Shown here piece by piece: positions 52,885 to 62,252 of a stretch of DNA of 64,000 bases. Positions within the stretch are counted from its first letter, which is position 1. Each line of letters opens with the position of its first letter. The position numbers and the translations under genes are program-made. Origin of the DNA: Schizochytrium sp. TIO01 (Eukaryota; Sar; Bigyra; Thraustochytrida; Thraustochytriidae). The stretch is from NCBI GenBank assembly GCA_004764695.1, contig SMSO01000010.1, positions 61,454-125,453 of the forward strand, read 5' to 3'. Below the pieces are notes generated by a model, which saw nothing but the letters and a program-made list of their open reading frames with translations, had not been told where the DNA came from and searched no databases.

Positions 52885-53327
52885 GGATTTTTCCTCAGGT
52901 TGATATAGAGGTATAAAATTGCAAGAAACGGGTATTTATTCGTTGCTTATGTTGATATAGGAGATTCAAAATAACACTGTTGCTTTATTCATTATGTGCA
53001 TGCTTGCATTAACAAAGCTTGTTCTGCTTTCTACCACTTGTTTTCATCACAATGTATGTTTTCTATCAATCTTTGTTATTTATTAAGAAAGGTAAACGTC
53101 ACCCATCCTGGCATATGACATGGCAAACTTTTGGTTTATTAAATGGAAGTCGGCAGCAGGTGCTGCTTAAAATAAAATCGTGGGCCCGGCAAAGTTAACT
53201 GAATAAAAATCGAATCGTATGCAGTATATCGGAAACGTTTGCATTAGTGTATATATGTATCGTATATGTGTGTGTTTATGGTTTATGAAAATAGGTCCAG
53301 CCCTGCTCTGCTTTAACGATAGTCTTG
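52885..53327. other. Convergent intergenic region
   Basis: 443 bp between the 3' ends of the NEK kinase (+) and the dihydrouridine synthase (-). AT-rich with no gene; the two 3' UTRs must lie here. Confidence 0.6.
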
Positions 53328-54473
53328 TTATGCATCGAGCCGAATTTTTTTTGCAGGGGGTTCCTCTAGCGTGCTGAGCGAGTCAGCGTCTCCATTGGGA
53401 AGCTCATCAGCGAAGGCATATGGCTGCATAAGCTCGCTTGGCGGATGTAAACCAAGTTTTTCCCAAGTGATGTCGTCTGAGATGGGTTCCATTGCGGGGT
53501 CCAGCCCCATGGTTTCCATAATTTTATGAAGGTTCGGTTTCGGCTCCTTAATTGCTTCAATAATCGGAGATTTAGACTTGCGCGGCACAGTTGTATTGTA
53601 CCTCAGCATCTGCTGCAGCATCCACATTGTACCCCTCTCATGCTGTCCCACAAGTCTGGCTACTCTAGTATAGTCCCTCATAACATCAAATATGGGTAAC
53701 GGTCCATCCATTTTAAACACGCTGGGGTTCGCAAGTGCTCCCCGAGCGATCATTATCCTGTTCGCTCCATACTCTGACCGCAATTTCTCGATATCCTTCG
53801 CTGAATAGACATCTCCATTCGCTAACACAGGCACGTGTACCGCATCCACAACGGCTGAGAGCCTGTCCCAAATAGCAGGCTCTCGAGGTCTGTGGTGCGT
53901 TTCGCGCATGTGAACTCCGATCGCCTGTGCTCCAGCTGCTTCCAGTCGTCTCACCAGCTCGACGGTCTTGGCGTCGTCCTCAAGTAGCCTGATCTTGCAC
54001 GTAACTGTAACATCTTCGCTCAAGTTGCGTCTGAGAGCGCGTAGCATATCTTCTGCAAGCTCAGGTTTACGAAGAAGTGAAGCGCCCATCCCACCTGATA
54101 TAGAGAAGTGCTTTGGACATCCCATATTGATGTCGATGCCGGCGACGTCACGCTGGTAGATCTGGGCAGCGCGGACGACAAGGTCGGCGTCTGCGCTACC
54201 AATCTGCAGAACAACACGCTTATGCTCAAGAGAACATGTGGTAAAAACTGTGGAGTTGTCCTTGGTCCAGAAGTACTCCACGAGGCCGCCCTCATCGCCA
54301 GAGACTTGTCGCCGCTCGGTTTCCACGAGCTTTTTGTCAATGAGCTCCTCGGAGTACACTATGTCAGCGCCGTATGCTAAGCATAGGAGGCGCAAAGGAA
54401 GCTTCCCAGCCCGCACCATTGGTGCGAGAGCCTTTGCACCATCGCGGTACAACCTCTGCACAGCGGAGCTCAT
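53328..54473 (-). CDS. DUS2: tRNA-dihydrouridine synthase, DUS2-type
   Basis: An FMN-dependent enzyme that reduces uridine in the tRNA D-loop to dihydrouridine (position 20 in the DUS2 family). With the start at 54,473 it is 381 residues and the LAPMVRAGKLPLRLL strand lies where it does in other DUS2 proteins; an ATG 66 bp upstream (54,539) is also in frame. Signatures in order: GADIVYSEELID, DINMGCPK with the catalytic Cys at 119, GGMGASLL, TCKIRLL, the VHMRETHHRP block, ANGDVYS and MIARGALANPSVF, all typical of the TIM-barrel FMN site. The C-terminal helical part is present. No double-stranded-RNA-binding domain follows, so it resembles the fungal short form and not the animal form. It ends PAKKIRLDA, which could be a nuclear localisation signal. 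Confidence 0.93.
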   Translation of the reverse strand: MSSAVQRLYRDGAKALAPMVRAGKLPLRLLCLAYGADIVYSEELIDKKLVETERRQVSGDEGGLVEYFWTKDNSTVFTTCSLEHKRVVLQIGSADADLVVRAAQIYQRDVAGIDINMGCPKHFSISGGMGASLLRKPELAEDMLRALRRNLSEDVTVTCKIRLLEDDAKTVELVRRLEAAGAQAIGVHMRETHHRPREPAIWDRLSAVVDAVHVPVLANGDVYSAKDIEKLRSEYGANRIMIARGALANPSVFKMDGPLPIFDVMRDYTRVARLVGQHERGTMWMLQQMLRYNTTVPRKSKSPIIEAIKEPKPNLHKIMETMGLDPAMEPISDDITWEKLGLHPPSELMQPYAFADELPNGDADSLSTLEEPPAKKIRLDA

Positions 54474-54539
54474 GCTGTCTTCACGTTGAGCTAAGCATAA
54501 AGCAATTGAATGAACGCGTGAGCCATTTGAGTCAAGCAA

Positions 54540-55547
54540 GAAACAAATAGAAATATAGTATGAAAGTAGAATTTTTAACCTTATTTCAACTAAATAATAG
54601 TAGGTACCTACCCACCTACTACTAATAGCGCGAAGAGGTAGAAGAGAAGTCAGTCATCACAGAAAGAGTAAAAGAGTAATAGATCTACTAGTCAATTGAT
54701 GTTTTCAATTGCTCTCTTGTTTCTCCAGCCTTGTGTCATGAACTGCTTAGTTGAGGTCAGTTTGAGCACATAAATAGAAGTGAACGAACCGAGTGCTGAA
54801 GGATGTCTTTGATTGCTCCCGTTGACAAGATCTGTACGTATTTGCTCGCCAATTCAATGACTGATCGAGACAATATTAAACTTGTATGTAAAGCAAAAAG
54901 TCTAAATGAATGCGTGGAGGAGTTTGATACGAGTAGGGTAAAGGAAAAGAATTTGCAGTTAAGTTTTTATATGTTAAGGCTATCTATGGCTTTGGTGTTT
55001 AGACAGAGCCATGTAGAGTTTTCATTGTTCTTTTTCACAAGGATAAGACAACTTGAGGGGCTGGATCTGAGCATGCATCATTAGTACCTTTCTCTTTACG
55101 GGTAGCAGATGCAAGGAACTAGTTCCCCGCAGTTTAAAAACACTGTTCTGCAATTTCAAGCGGAAATCAAATACGCAGACAAACTCAAATATGAAACGAT
55201 TATACAATAATAAGACAGATCTGGTTGCTAGAGCAAATGGGACCATAATGATTTCATCGAACCTTATTTGTGTAGCTTCTGCATTTGAGGTAGTACATTA
55301 GAAGGAAAAGAGCAAATTGAGGTTTAAAATATGGAAGAGATCGCGTATGTCAATGCAGCGAAATCAATATTCAATAAGGAAGGAAGAGTAATTTCCTGCT
55401 CAATTTGGAAAATGAAAAGGTCACAGCTTAGATTTGACAGTACCAGGTATTCATGAATAGATTGTTTGATTTATCGGGGTCGCTACAGTTAGGAAGTTCG
55501 CTAGTAAGATAGGTTAGTGTTGTTTTCTGCAAGGTCTCAGCACAGAT
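54540..55547. other. Intergenic region with a possible F-box/LRR relic
   Basis: 1.0 kb between the DUS2 start and the cysteinyl-tRNA synthetase stop. Apart from the relic described separately, I see only AT-rich DNA. Confidence 0.5.
54803..55300 (+). pseudogene. Possible F-box/LRR protein fragment, frame-broken
   Basis: A 93-codon frame (54,803-55,084) begins with ICTYLL, DRDNIKLVCKAKSLN, which resembles the end of an F-box (a DR-LRLVCKxW-type pattern), and ends with RIRQLEGLDLS, which resembles a leucine-rich repeat. Just after its stop a +1 frame is open from about 55,083 to 55,300 and includes ELVPRSLKTLFCNF, again LRR-like. This suggests a decayed F-box/LRR gene or a small gene with an error. 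The similarity is short and judged by eye. Confidence 0.35.
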
Positions 55548-57968
55548 TTATGCTTGAGAAGACGCAGCTGCCTCTAGATCGGCGTAAACCTGTTGGAGGT
55601 TAGCAAGCTCCTCCTTTATTGCGTCAAGATAAGCAGCTGGGTTGCCGTTTGATTTTGTCTCCAGATCAGCGTTTACCTTGCGCTGCTTATCCATAGCCTT
55701 CTTGAGCTTCTTGCGCTGGGAGTCAGGGATGGGCTTCTCGTCACCAGCAGCCTGAGTAGGAATACCATCTTCATCCCAAGCAGTGTACTCAGCAGTCTTG
55801 AAGATCTCCGCTGCCGGGGTCTGGGCCGCAGTCCATTTGGCGAGCTCCTTCTCCTTTTGATCAACCTTGCCCTGAGCCTTCTTGAGGCGCTCCTCGGCCT
55901 CCTTGGCACGCTTTTGGGCAATCTCACGACGCAAACTCTCAGGGTCCTCAAGGTTCCACTTTGTGCCCTCAGGGCGGTCCTCAAGACGGAGACCAAGATC
56001 CACCAAGGTCTCGTCACGAATAGTATCGCATGCCTGAAGAATGGATCGCAGGGCCGGGTCTGCCTTGTTCTCAGCGCCAAGAGCGAGGTTGCGCACCATT
56101 TCGCGGAAGCTGACCAGAGCTTCAGCAAAGGCATCAACGCCCTGGTTTGCACCAGCATTGTCAGCCACAGTTTCAGAAGCACCAGCGTGGTAGCCAAAGC
56201 CATCGTTACCCTGAACCACACCAAACACCTTGAGGATCTGAGTTACATACACAGCAATACGACGCAGAAGCAGGATTGCAGGGCGCACGTCGGGAAGCTT
56301 AAAGTACTTGTTGCACTCAGTGATAAGGTCAATCATAGCACGCATGGCCTCAACAGTGTTGAAGTTGTCCAGAAGGGAACGGTGCACAGTCTCCTGAGTT
56401 GCAAGGAATGCATCTGCAAGCTCGTGGTCAGTGGCACCCATGCGCCAGCCAACCTCTTCATCAAGGTAGTCAGAGCGCGAGAGGTTCTCGACTTCCTGAA
56501 AGAACGTACGGAAGGCACGCTCCTTCTTGACTGCGTCCTCCATCTTTTGGTCACTGTACGCCATAGGGCTGTCCCATGCTTGGAGAAGAAAGAGAATGCG
56601 AAGTTGGCGCGCAGTGTGGGTAGAAAGGGCCTCGCGAATAGTGACAAAGTTCTTGAGTGACTTGGACATCTTGAGGCCCTTGATGTTAAGGTGGCCAGCG
56701 TGCAAAAAGTATGAGCACCACTGCTGGCAGCCGAAGCAGGCCTCAGACTGAGCAAGCTCGTTGTCGTGATGGGGGAACTTAAGATCCTCACCACCAGCGT
56801 GGATATCGAGGTGCTCACCGAGGATATCGGAAGCGATCACAGAACACTCAATGTGCCAACCAGGGCGACCCATACCCCAGGGCGACTCCCAGGCAGGCTC
56901 ACCCGGCTTGGAGGCCTTCCAAAGCGCAAAGTCGTTACGGTTGCGCTTGGCGAGCGCGTTACTGTCTCCGAGAGCACCCTCGCTCTCGGCGAGCTGAGCG
57001 TCACTTGTGTCTTCCTTAGCCGGCACAAGTTTACGGTAATTATGCTCCTTCTTGTACTCATCAAGGCTAAGGTACACAGACCCCTCAGCCTCGTAGCCGA
57101 TGCCCTTCTCCACAATGCGCTGGATAAAAGCAATAATCTGCGGAATGTACTCTGTAACACGGGTAAGAACATCAGGCTCACGAATGCCGAGAGCAGCCAT
57201 GTCCTCCATGAACTCACGTTCATATTTCCGTGCATGAGCATTAAAGATTTCATGCTCCGTGACCGTAGCTCCCTTCTCCTTGTCGAGCTTCTTCGACAAG
57301 ACCCCGCGAGCAGCCTCTACAAGAGCCTCACGATCGCCAGCCTTGGTAGCCTGGGCAGTCTCAATATCCTCCACTTCCTTTGCAAATCCCTCAATCTTCT
57401 GCAAGTGCATGTTCAGTTGTTCTGTAGCCTCCTCGAGCTCGCGCTTCTTGGACTCTTGTCCTTCGAGCTCCTTGACCTCCTGCTCGAGCTTCTCGCGCTT
57501 GCTGACAAGGTCCTCCTGAGCCTCCTTGGTGGCTTGTGAGACCATTGTGGCAAGTTCTGCAAATGCTACGGATTCATCAGCTTTGAGGTCATCGACAAGC
57601 TTGTTTTGGCGGGCTCTCAAGATGATTTTGTCGTCGATGTCTGTGATGTTGACTTGGTACAACACGTTGTAGCCGAAGTAGTCCGTCATGATGCGGCGCA
57701 GGATATCGAAGGACAGGTATGAGCGAGCATGACCAACGTGGGAGCTGTCATACACCGTGGGACCGCAGGTGTACCACTTGACGGTGCGTCCATTGAGAGG
57801 CACGAACACGTCTTTCCTGCCGGTGAGAGAGTTGTTCATGAGGAGCTTGCCCTCAGCAAGAGGGTCACCTTCCACAGGAAGAGGAGGGTACCATGGGTGC
57901 CGCTGAGCGCCGGCACCGTTGTCTGATGCAAAGGCTGGGCCAAACTGGCCGCGTCCGGAAGTGCTCAT
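55548..57968 (-). CDS. CARS: Cysteinyl-tRNA synthetase, cytosolic eukaryotic type
   Basis: An 806-residue class I synthetase that charges tRNA-Cys. C68 (TCGPTVYD) is a likely zinc ligand; the HIGH-type motif is HVGH at 77-80, followed by ARSYLSFDILRR and NITDIDDKI. A charged coiled-coil insertion occupies about residues 150-250. Then follow the Trp-containing GRPGWHIECSV block with a zinc-ligand Cys, the HAGGEDLKFPHHDNE zinc/active-site block, and KMSKS at 433-437. A DALR-like helical domain comes next. The lysine-rich C-terminal extension with FKTAEYTAWDEDGIPT and a QRKKLKKAMDKQ block is typical of eukaryotic enzymes. There is no mitochondrial presequence at the N-terminus, so cytosolic action is likely. 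The start at 57,968 fits, since only about 60 residues precede the conserved core. Confidence 0.96.
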   Translation of the reverse strand: MSTSGRGQFGPAFASDNGAGAQRHPWYPPLPVEGDPLAEGKLLMNNSLTGRKDVFVPLNGRTVKWYTCGPTVYDSSHVGHARSYLSFDILRRIMTDYFGYNVLYQVNITDIDDKIILRARQNKLVDDLKADESVAFAELATMVSQATKEAQEDLVSKREKLEQEVKELEGQESKKRELEEATEQLNMHLQKIEGFAKEVEDIETAQATKAGDREALVEAARGVLSKKLDKEKGATVTEHEIFNAHARKYEREFMEDMAALGIREPDVLTRVTEYIPQIIAFIQRIVEKGIGYEAEGSVYLSLDEYKKEHNYRKLVPAKEDTSDAQLAESEGALGDSNALAKRNRNDFALWKASKPGEPAWESPWGMGRPGWHIECSVIASDILGEHLDIHAGGEDLKFPHHDNELAQSEACFGCQQWCSYFLHAGHLNIKGLKMSKSLKNFVTIREALSTHTARQLRILFLLQAWDSPMAYSDQKMEDAVKKERAFRTFFQEVENLSRSDYLDEEVGWRMGATDHELADAFLATQETVHRSLLDNFNTVEAMRAMIDLITECNKYFKLPDVRPAILLLRRIAVYVTQILKVFGVVQGNDGFGYHAGASETVADNAGANQGVDAFAEALVSFREMVRNLALGAENKADPALRSILQACDTIRDETLVDLGLRLEDRPEGTKWNLEDPESLRREIAQKRAKEAEERLKKAQGKVDQKEKELAKWTAAQTPAAEIFKTAEYTAWDEDGIPTQAAGDEKPIPDSQRKKLKKAMDKQRKVNADLETKSNGNPAAYLDAIKEELANLQQVYADLEAAASSQA

Positions 57969-60469
57969 CGTGTTCGAGACGGTATAGCAGGCAGCCTGAC
58001 AAGATGAAGCGGACTTCGAGGTTTGACTGTCTTCTGGATGTCTGTCTCCGTGGCGGAGAAGTTATTGATTTGTTCTCCTTTGTTCTGTTCAATTCTCTTT
58101 CTTTTCTAGCATTTCCCTTATTTGTTTAGTACAATCGCACTCCAAAGTGTCCTCACTTAAATTGCTCAATGCCTTCCTTTCCTGGTACGCCTTAGTAGTC
58201 ACTCCGGAAAGAGCTGCTATCCTCGCATGGCCACTTCTGTTCTCACAGGCTCTGTGTCACTCCTGTAGACTATAAATATGAATAGCTGTCATGTTTCAAA
58301 CCCAAAAGCTGCAAAATGGGAGCTTTCAGTAGTAGCAGTGTCGATCTTTTAATTAAAATTATACATAAATTTGTAAAGAAAAGAAAAGAAAAGTGAAAGA
58401 TGTAGTATGCCCAAAAAGGACAGATCCAGGACCTTTACAGTCATTCTAATCTCACAGGTTTCTCACATCCCTGGCCTGCGAAGGTAAATGTCCACGCATA
58501 GCCAAGCCCTTCGTGTCTCACCCTCGACTGGCTCTGCACATCAACCTCCCTCTAATTACACCAGAAACAGCGCTGTGCTAGTCTCGTTCCTAAGATCGAA
58601 AGAAGTTGTGGGCACTACCCCTACCTACCAAGGTACTAGTGGTTTGCTAGAGAGAAAAGACAAGAAATGAGAGGAAGGGACGAAAGATAAATAATATGAT
58701 AATGAGTGGTAGTAATAGTGCCAGCATAAAATTAATTGCATTACGTACATCGATTGCAATCACTCGTTCCATTTCACTTCATAAATTCGATTGCGATACA
58801 ATGCAACAAATCAGAATTCACTGGCGTGACTAGCGATGTTTTATGCGTTGCATGCAGTTCAAGTCTGGCTATTTCTGCGATGATGAAGAAATGTCACTTG
58901 GGCTTGGGAAAAGAAGAGCTTTCAAAGAGTTTGCTGGTGGAGCATTCGCAGAAAGAGCTTTTGTGAGGAGGAACGGTGGAGGAACATTTGTCGCCGCCTG
59001 TTCTTCTGGAGCAGAACCAGAACCAAATCCAAATCAGTCACAGATCTGAGAATCCTTTGCAAACACTTCTCTAGCTCTACTCTAGAGCAATACAACATCA
59101 ATTAAGAACTCCATGGTGCAGTAGGTACCTAAGTGCTATGCCTTAAGGTTTCCAAAGTACTCAAGGCAACCAAGAGAATCGACAAGCTAGGGAATAAACA
59201 AAATGCACGCTAGAAACCTATCGTATAGCACCACGGTGCAGGCTGTGAATACGCGACAGGATTCTCGCTGAGAAAGCAAGGACCCCAAGAGAGATGAGCT
59301 TTTTCACATTTCAATTCTGAATTTGGAGGTAGGGATCGAATCCAAAACGGAGATGGCAACTTGCAACTTGCAAGCCTCCTACGGCATATAGAATCGCAAG
59401 CTACTAACGGGTCTACATTGTCAACGCGGTTGCGAATTAAGATAATAAGGATCAATTTGGCACATGAATCTTCACAAAGGTCTGAGTGATACGGTGGAAG
59501 GCGCTTGATTATAAGACATCCCTTCTGAATAACCCGTTCTGCTTACTAAAGAGAGAACGAGGCGGAAACGCGCGAATGATGGGCCCGTCGGAGTGATTCG
59601 GACTACCTGGGAGTTGACGCAGACGGGCTTTGGTGGCATGCGCAAATATGATCCAATGGTTCATGGCAACTTTTCTATCAAAAATATGAGAAAGAATGAA
59701 CATTGTCACGATTCTCCCTACCTCACCATTTACGCATTTACAGAAAAAAAAAATGAGAAGCACAGCTCTGAGCCAAGAGTGAAAAAACAAAAACCAAGGA
59801 TGATTTGTATTTTAGTCTCTGTAGTAGAATAGTATCGACCAGTGAATGTCGAAGTCAGGGATAATGTTCATAGAGAGTGTAAAGGGTGAAGGAAGAAGAA
59901 CTAAGCCCTGGCAAGGTACACACAAATAACAAAAAGAGAAATCGAAAAAAGAATTGACTCTTTTTCTGATGTGCATGGTTGCTCCTGCACGAAGAACCCG
60001 TTTTTGGAAATTTCTGTGCTCCAATTGTGAATGCAAAATGAAATTACCCTTCTGAAATTTATGTTCGGGTTAGGGCATCAACAAAGCAATATAGAGTGAA
60101 AAGTTTGTAAGACTTTCTTGATTTGTAAACAATAATGATGTTTTCTTTAGGAAAGAACAATTTTAACCGTTACCTCACTACTTTGCACTAATAAGAAAGA
60201 AGAAACTAGTGGCTGTATTATACACAAATTATTGAATTGGATACAAGTAGCGGTGAGGCCCATTTTTGTGAATCGAGCAGCACCCCACTTGTAATTTTCA
60301 TCATCTTGAGAAACCCAAGACGATATCTATAGTAGAGTGAGACGAAAGAGAATTTATTTCTCAAAAAGCTGACAATCCTCTTGCCAGAAAATTCTACCAT
60401 GGTACACCTGTTTTGAAGGATTGTTAACACTAACAAAAGAATTGGCATGCCACGTGAAGAAGGATTGTC
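57969..60469. other. Intergenic region, no gene recognised
   Basis: 2.5 kb between two - strand genes. The part next to 57,969 is the cysteinyl-tRNA synthetase promoter side. Open frames are short (under 95 codons) and unlike any family I know. A short AAAAG run lies near 58,376-58,393. Confidence 0.5.
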
Positions 60470-61243
60470 TCAGTCATATGTTTGGTTTGCAGCCTGAAGT
60501 TCCTCAAGAACTGTAGTTTGAATGTTCTGCGTACGCTGCAGACGTGCAATAAGCTGTGCCTCTTTCTTCTCAAGGCTTAGTATTTTCTTCTCAATCTTCC
60601 TTGCAGCCGCTTCCTCAGCATAGACTTTTCGTTCGTACTCTCTGCGTGCCTGCTCACGCATTGCTTCTTGGCGACGATGCAGTTTGCGCTGTGCTTCCTC
60701 CCGTGATCTTTTGACAGCTTCTGCCCGCCTCAAAGCATCCTCGTGGGCCTTCATTCGCTGCTCCGTAGCAGTTTGCACAGCCTGCTGTTTCAATGCTCGC
60801 ATCTCTTGTGCTTCGCGAATTTTGCGTTCGTGAACCTCCCGAATTTGTTTTCTTCGCGCAGCGCGAGCAAGATCCTTTTCAAGCATTCGCTCCTTCCCCT
60901 CAAGCTCTAGACGTCGGTCCTCCAAAGCTTCTGTTTTCGCGCGGACATTTTTTGTGCGCTGCCGAGCAATCTCTGTTACTCGATGTTGAGCTTGAACAAT
61001 ACGATGTCTTGCTCTTTCCTCTTCCTTTTTGAGCAACAAGATTCGATTCTGTAGAGCTTGTTGGTCCACCTCAGCCTGTTTCCTAGCTTTTCTGGCCAAC
61101 GCTAAGCTATGTGCAGTACCGTGGTCTTCATCATTTTGCCGAAGCACCAAGGCTGTGCTCTGTTGCGCAATTTCTTCATCTTCAAGGTCATCATCCATAT
61201 GTAGCACTTGCTGCGTCAGAAGTCCCTCCCGGGGACTCGCCAT
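60470..61243 (-). CDS. Basic coiled-coil protein of unknown function
   Basis: A 257-residue protein, nearly all predicted coiled coil from about residue 50 to the end, rich in Arg, Glu, Gln and Ala. The first 45 residues are acidic (MDDDLEDEE). The C-terminal part, IEKKILSLEKKEAQLIARLQRTQ, resembles a pattern often seen at the ends of axonemal or basal-body coiled-coil proteins, but I cannot assign a family. There is no signal peptide or membrane segment. It is divergent from the CM1-type gene at 62,253 with about 1 kb between them, so the two may share regulatory DNA. The single frame, good length and a clean ATG (GCCATGGCG region on the coding strand) support a real gene. Confidence 0.75.
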   Translation of the reverse strand: MASPREGLLTQQVLHMDDDLEDEEIAQQSTALVLRQNDEDHGTAHSLALARKARKQAEVDQQALQNRILLLKKEEERARHRIVQAQHRVTEIARQRTKNVRAKTEALEDRRLELEGKERMLEKDLARAARRKQIREVHERKIREAQEMRALKQQAVQTATEQRMKAHEDALRRAEAVKRSREEAQRKLHRRQEAMREQARREYERKVYAEEAAARKIEKKILSLEKKEAQLIARLQRTQNIQTTVLEELQAANQTYD

Positions 61244-62252
61244 GTTATTTTAGCCCAGACCTCAGTTGGACGCACTGATGAAGACTTCCGCCGACCTCAC
61301 AGGCTGGCTGCCTATTCGCAAATTTGCGTCTTTGCAGAGCCCAAGCCAGAGGGAACTAAGCTATTGCCTCAGCGCTAAGGAGGTTTATACTCTCCCCAAT
61401 AACCGCAAGATTTTCTGCATACGCAGGCCGCGCATCTGATCGTGATCTTCATCATTATTTCCATCTCTGCTAGTTCTCCGCGCCATCCCCATTCCAGTAC
61501 ACACCTGTATAGAGAGACTAGTGCACACCTACCGCGCTGCGGAACCCGCACATATATAAGGCTCGGTGGCGCGCGAGCGAGTGCGTAAAACCGTCGTCGA
61601 TAACACCCACCTCGTTTTGCCGGTATCAAGAGCCCCAGAAGCATAAATTTGCCTATGATTTTACCTTGAAGCAGGGCCTGCGGTTCAAGTTTTCTTCTCT
61701 GCGATCGTTTCGATTTGCCTGTTTGCCCCCTTATCGTGATATTTGTCTATTAGTTCGTTTCTTGGGACACCGACAACGCGAAGTAGTCTAAAGAAGAGCT
61801 TCTCTTTCTCTGACGACTTAAAAAAAACTTTTCTGTGCATGGTTACTTTGTCTTGGTCTGCTGCTAAGCTGATTGGGGCTCTGTGATTGGCAGTAAAGGT
61901 GAAACTCCCTTGTGGCCTAGAGACTCCTCAAACCTTGCTCTGGACGCTTAAGGTATAAACAGCTTGTGGCTTTGGTATCTGTTCTCACGTAAATCCTCTT
62001 CGCGGGAATAACTGCAGTGCAGCAGTTAAGTTGGCAGAACAAGCTCTTGAGTGAGTCGGCCAGCTTACTAGCTAGCTAGCTAGCATCTAACTCGCGGCAA
62101 TCAATTGAGGCGCTGCAGATCTATAGCTAGTACTTGACCTTGGATTGTTGACTTAGTTGCTCAGGCACTGGGACGACAGAAAAAAGTGCTCAATCAAGTT
62201 CATTTGTTTGTTTGCTTCTTGAGCTATATCGTCTTCGTCAGGGCTTTCTTTA
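61244..62252. promoter_or_regulatory. Divergent intergenic region, probable two-way promoter
   Basis: 1.0 kb between the starts of the coiled-coil gene (-) and the CM1-type gene (+). A TATATAAG lies at 61,553-61,560 and a GCTAGCTAGC run at about 62,072-62,087. Neither is shown to be functional. An 89-codon - frame at 61,375-61,644 has no family resemblance. Confidence 0.35.

Noticed and set aside
59325-59350. GGGATCGAATCC, similar to a tRNA B box
   Set aside because: The flanking bases cannot form a T stem and no A box lies at the right distance upstream.
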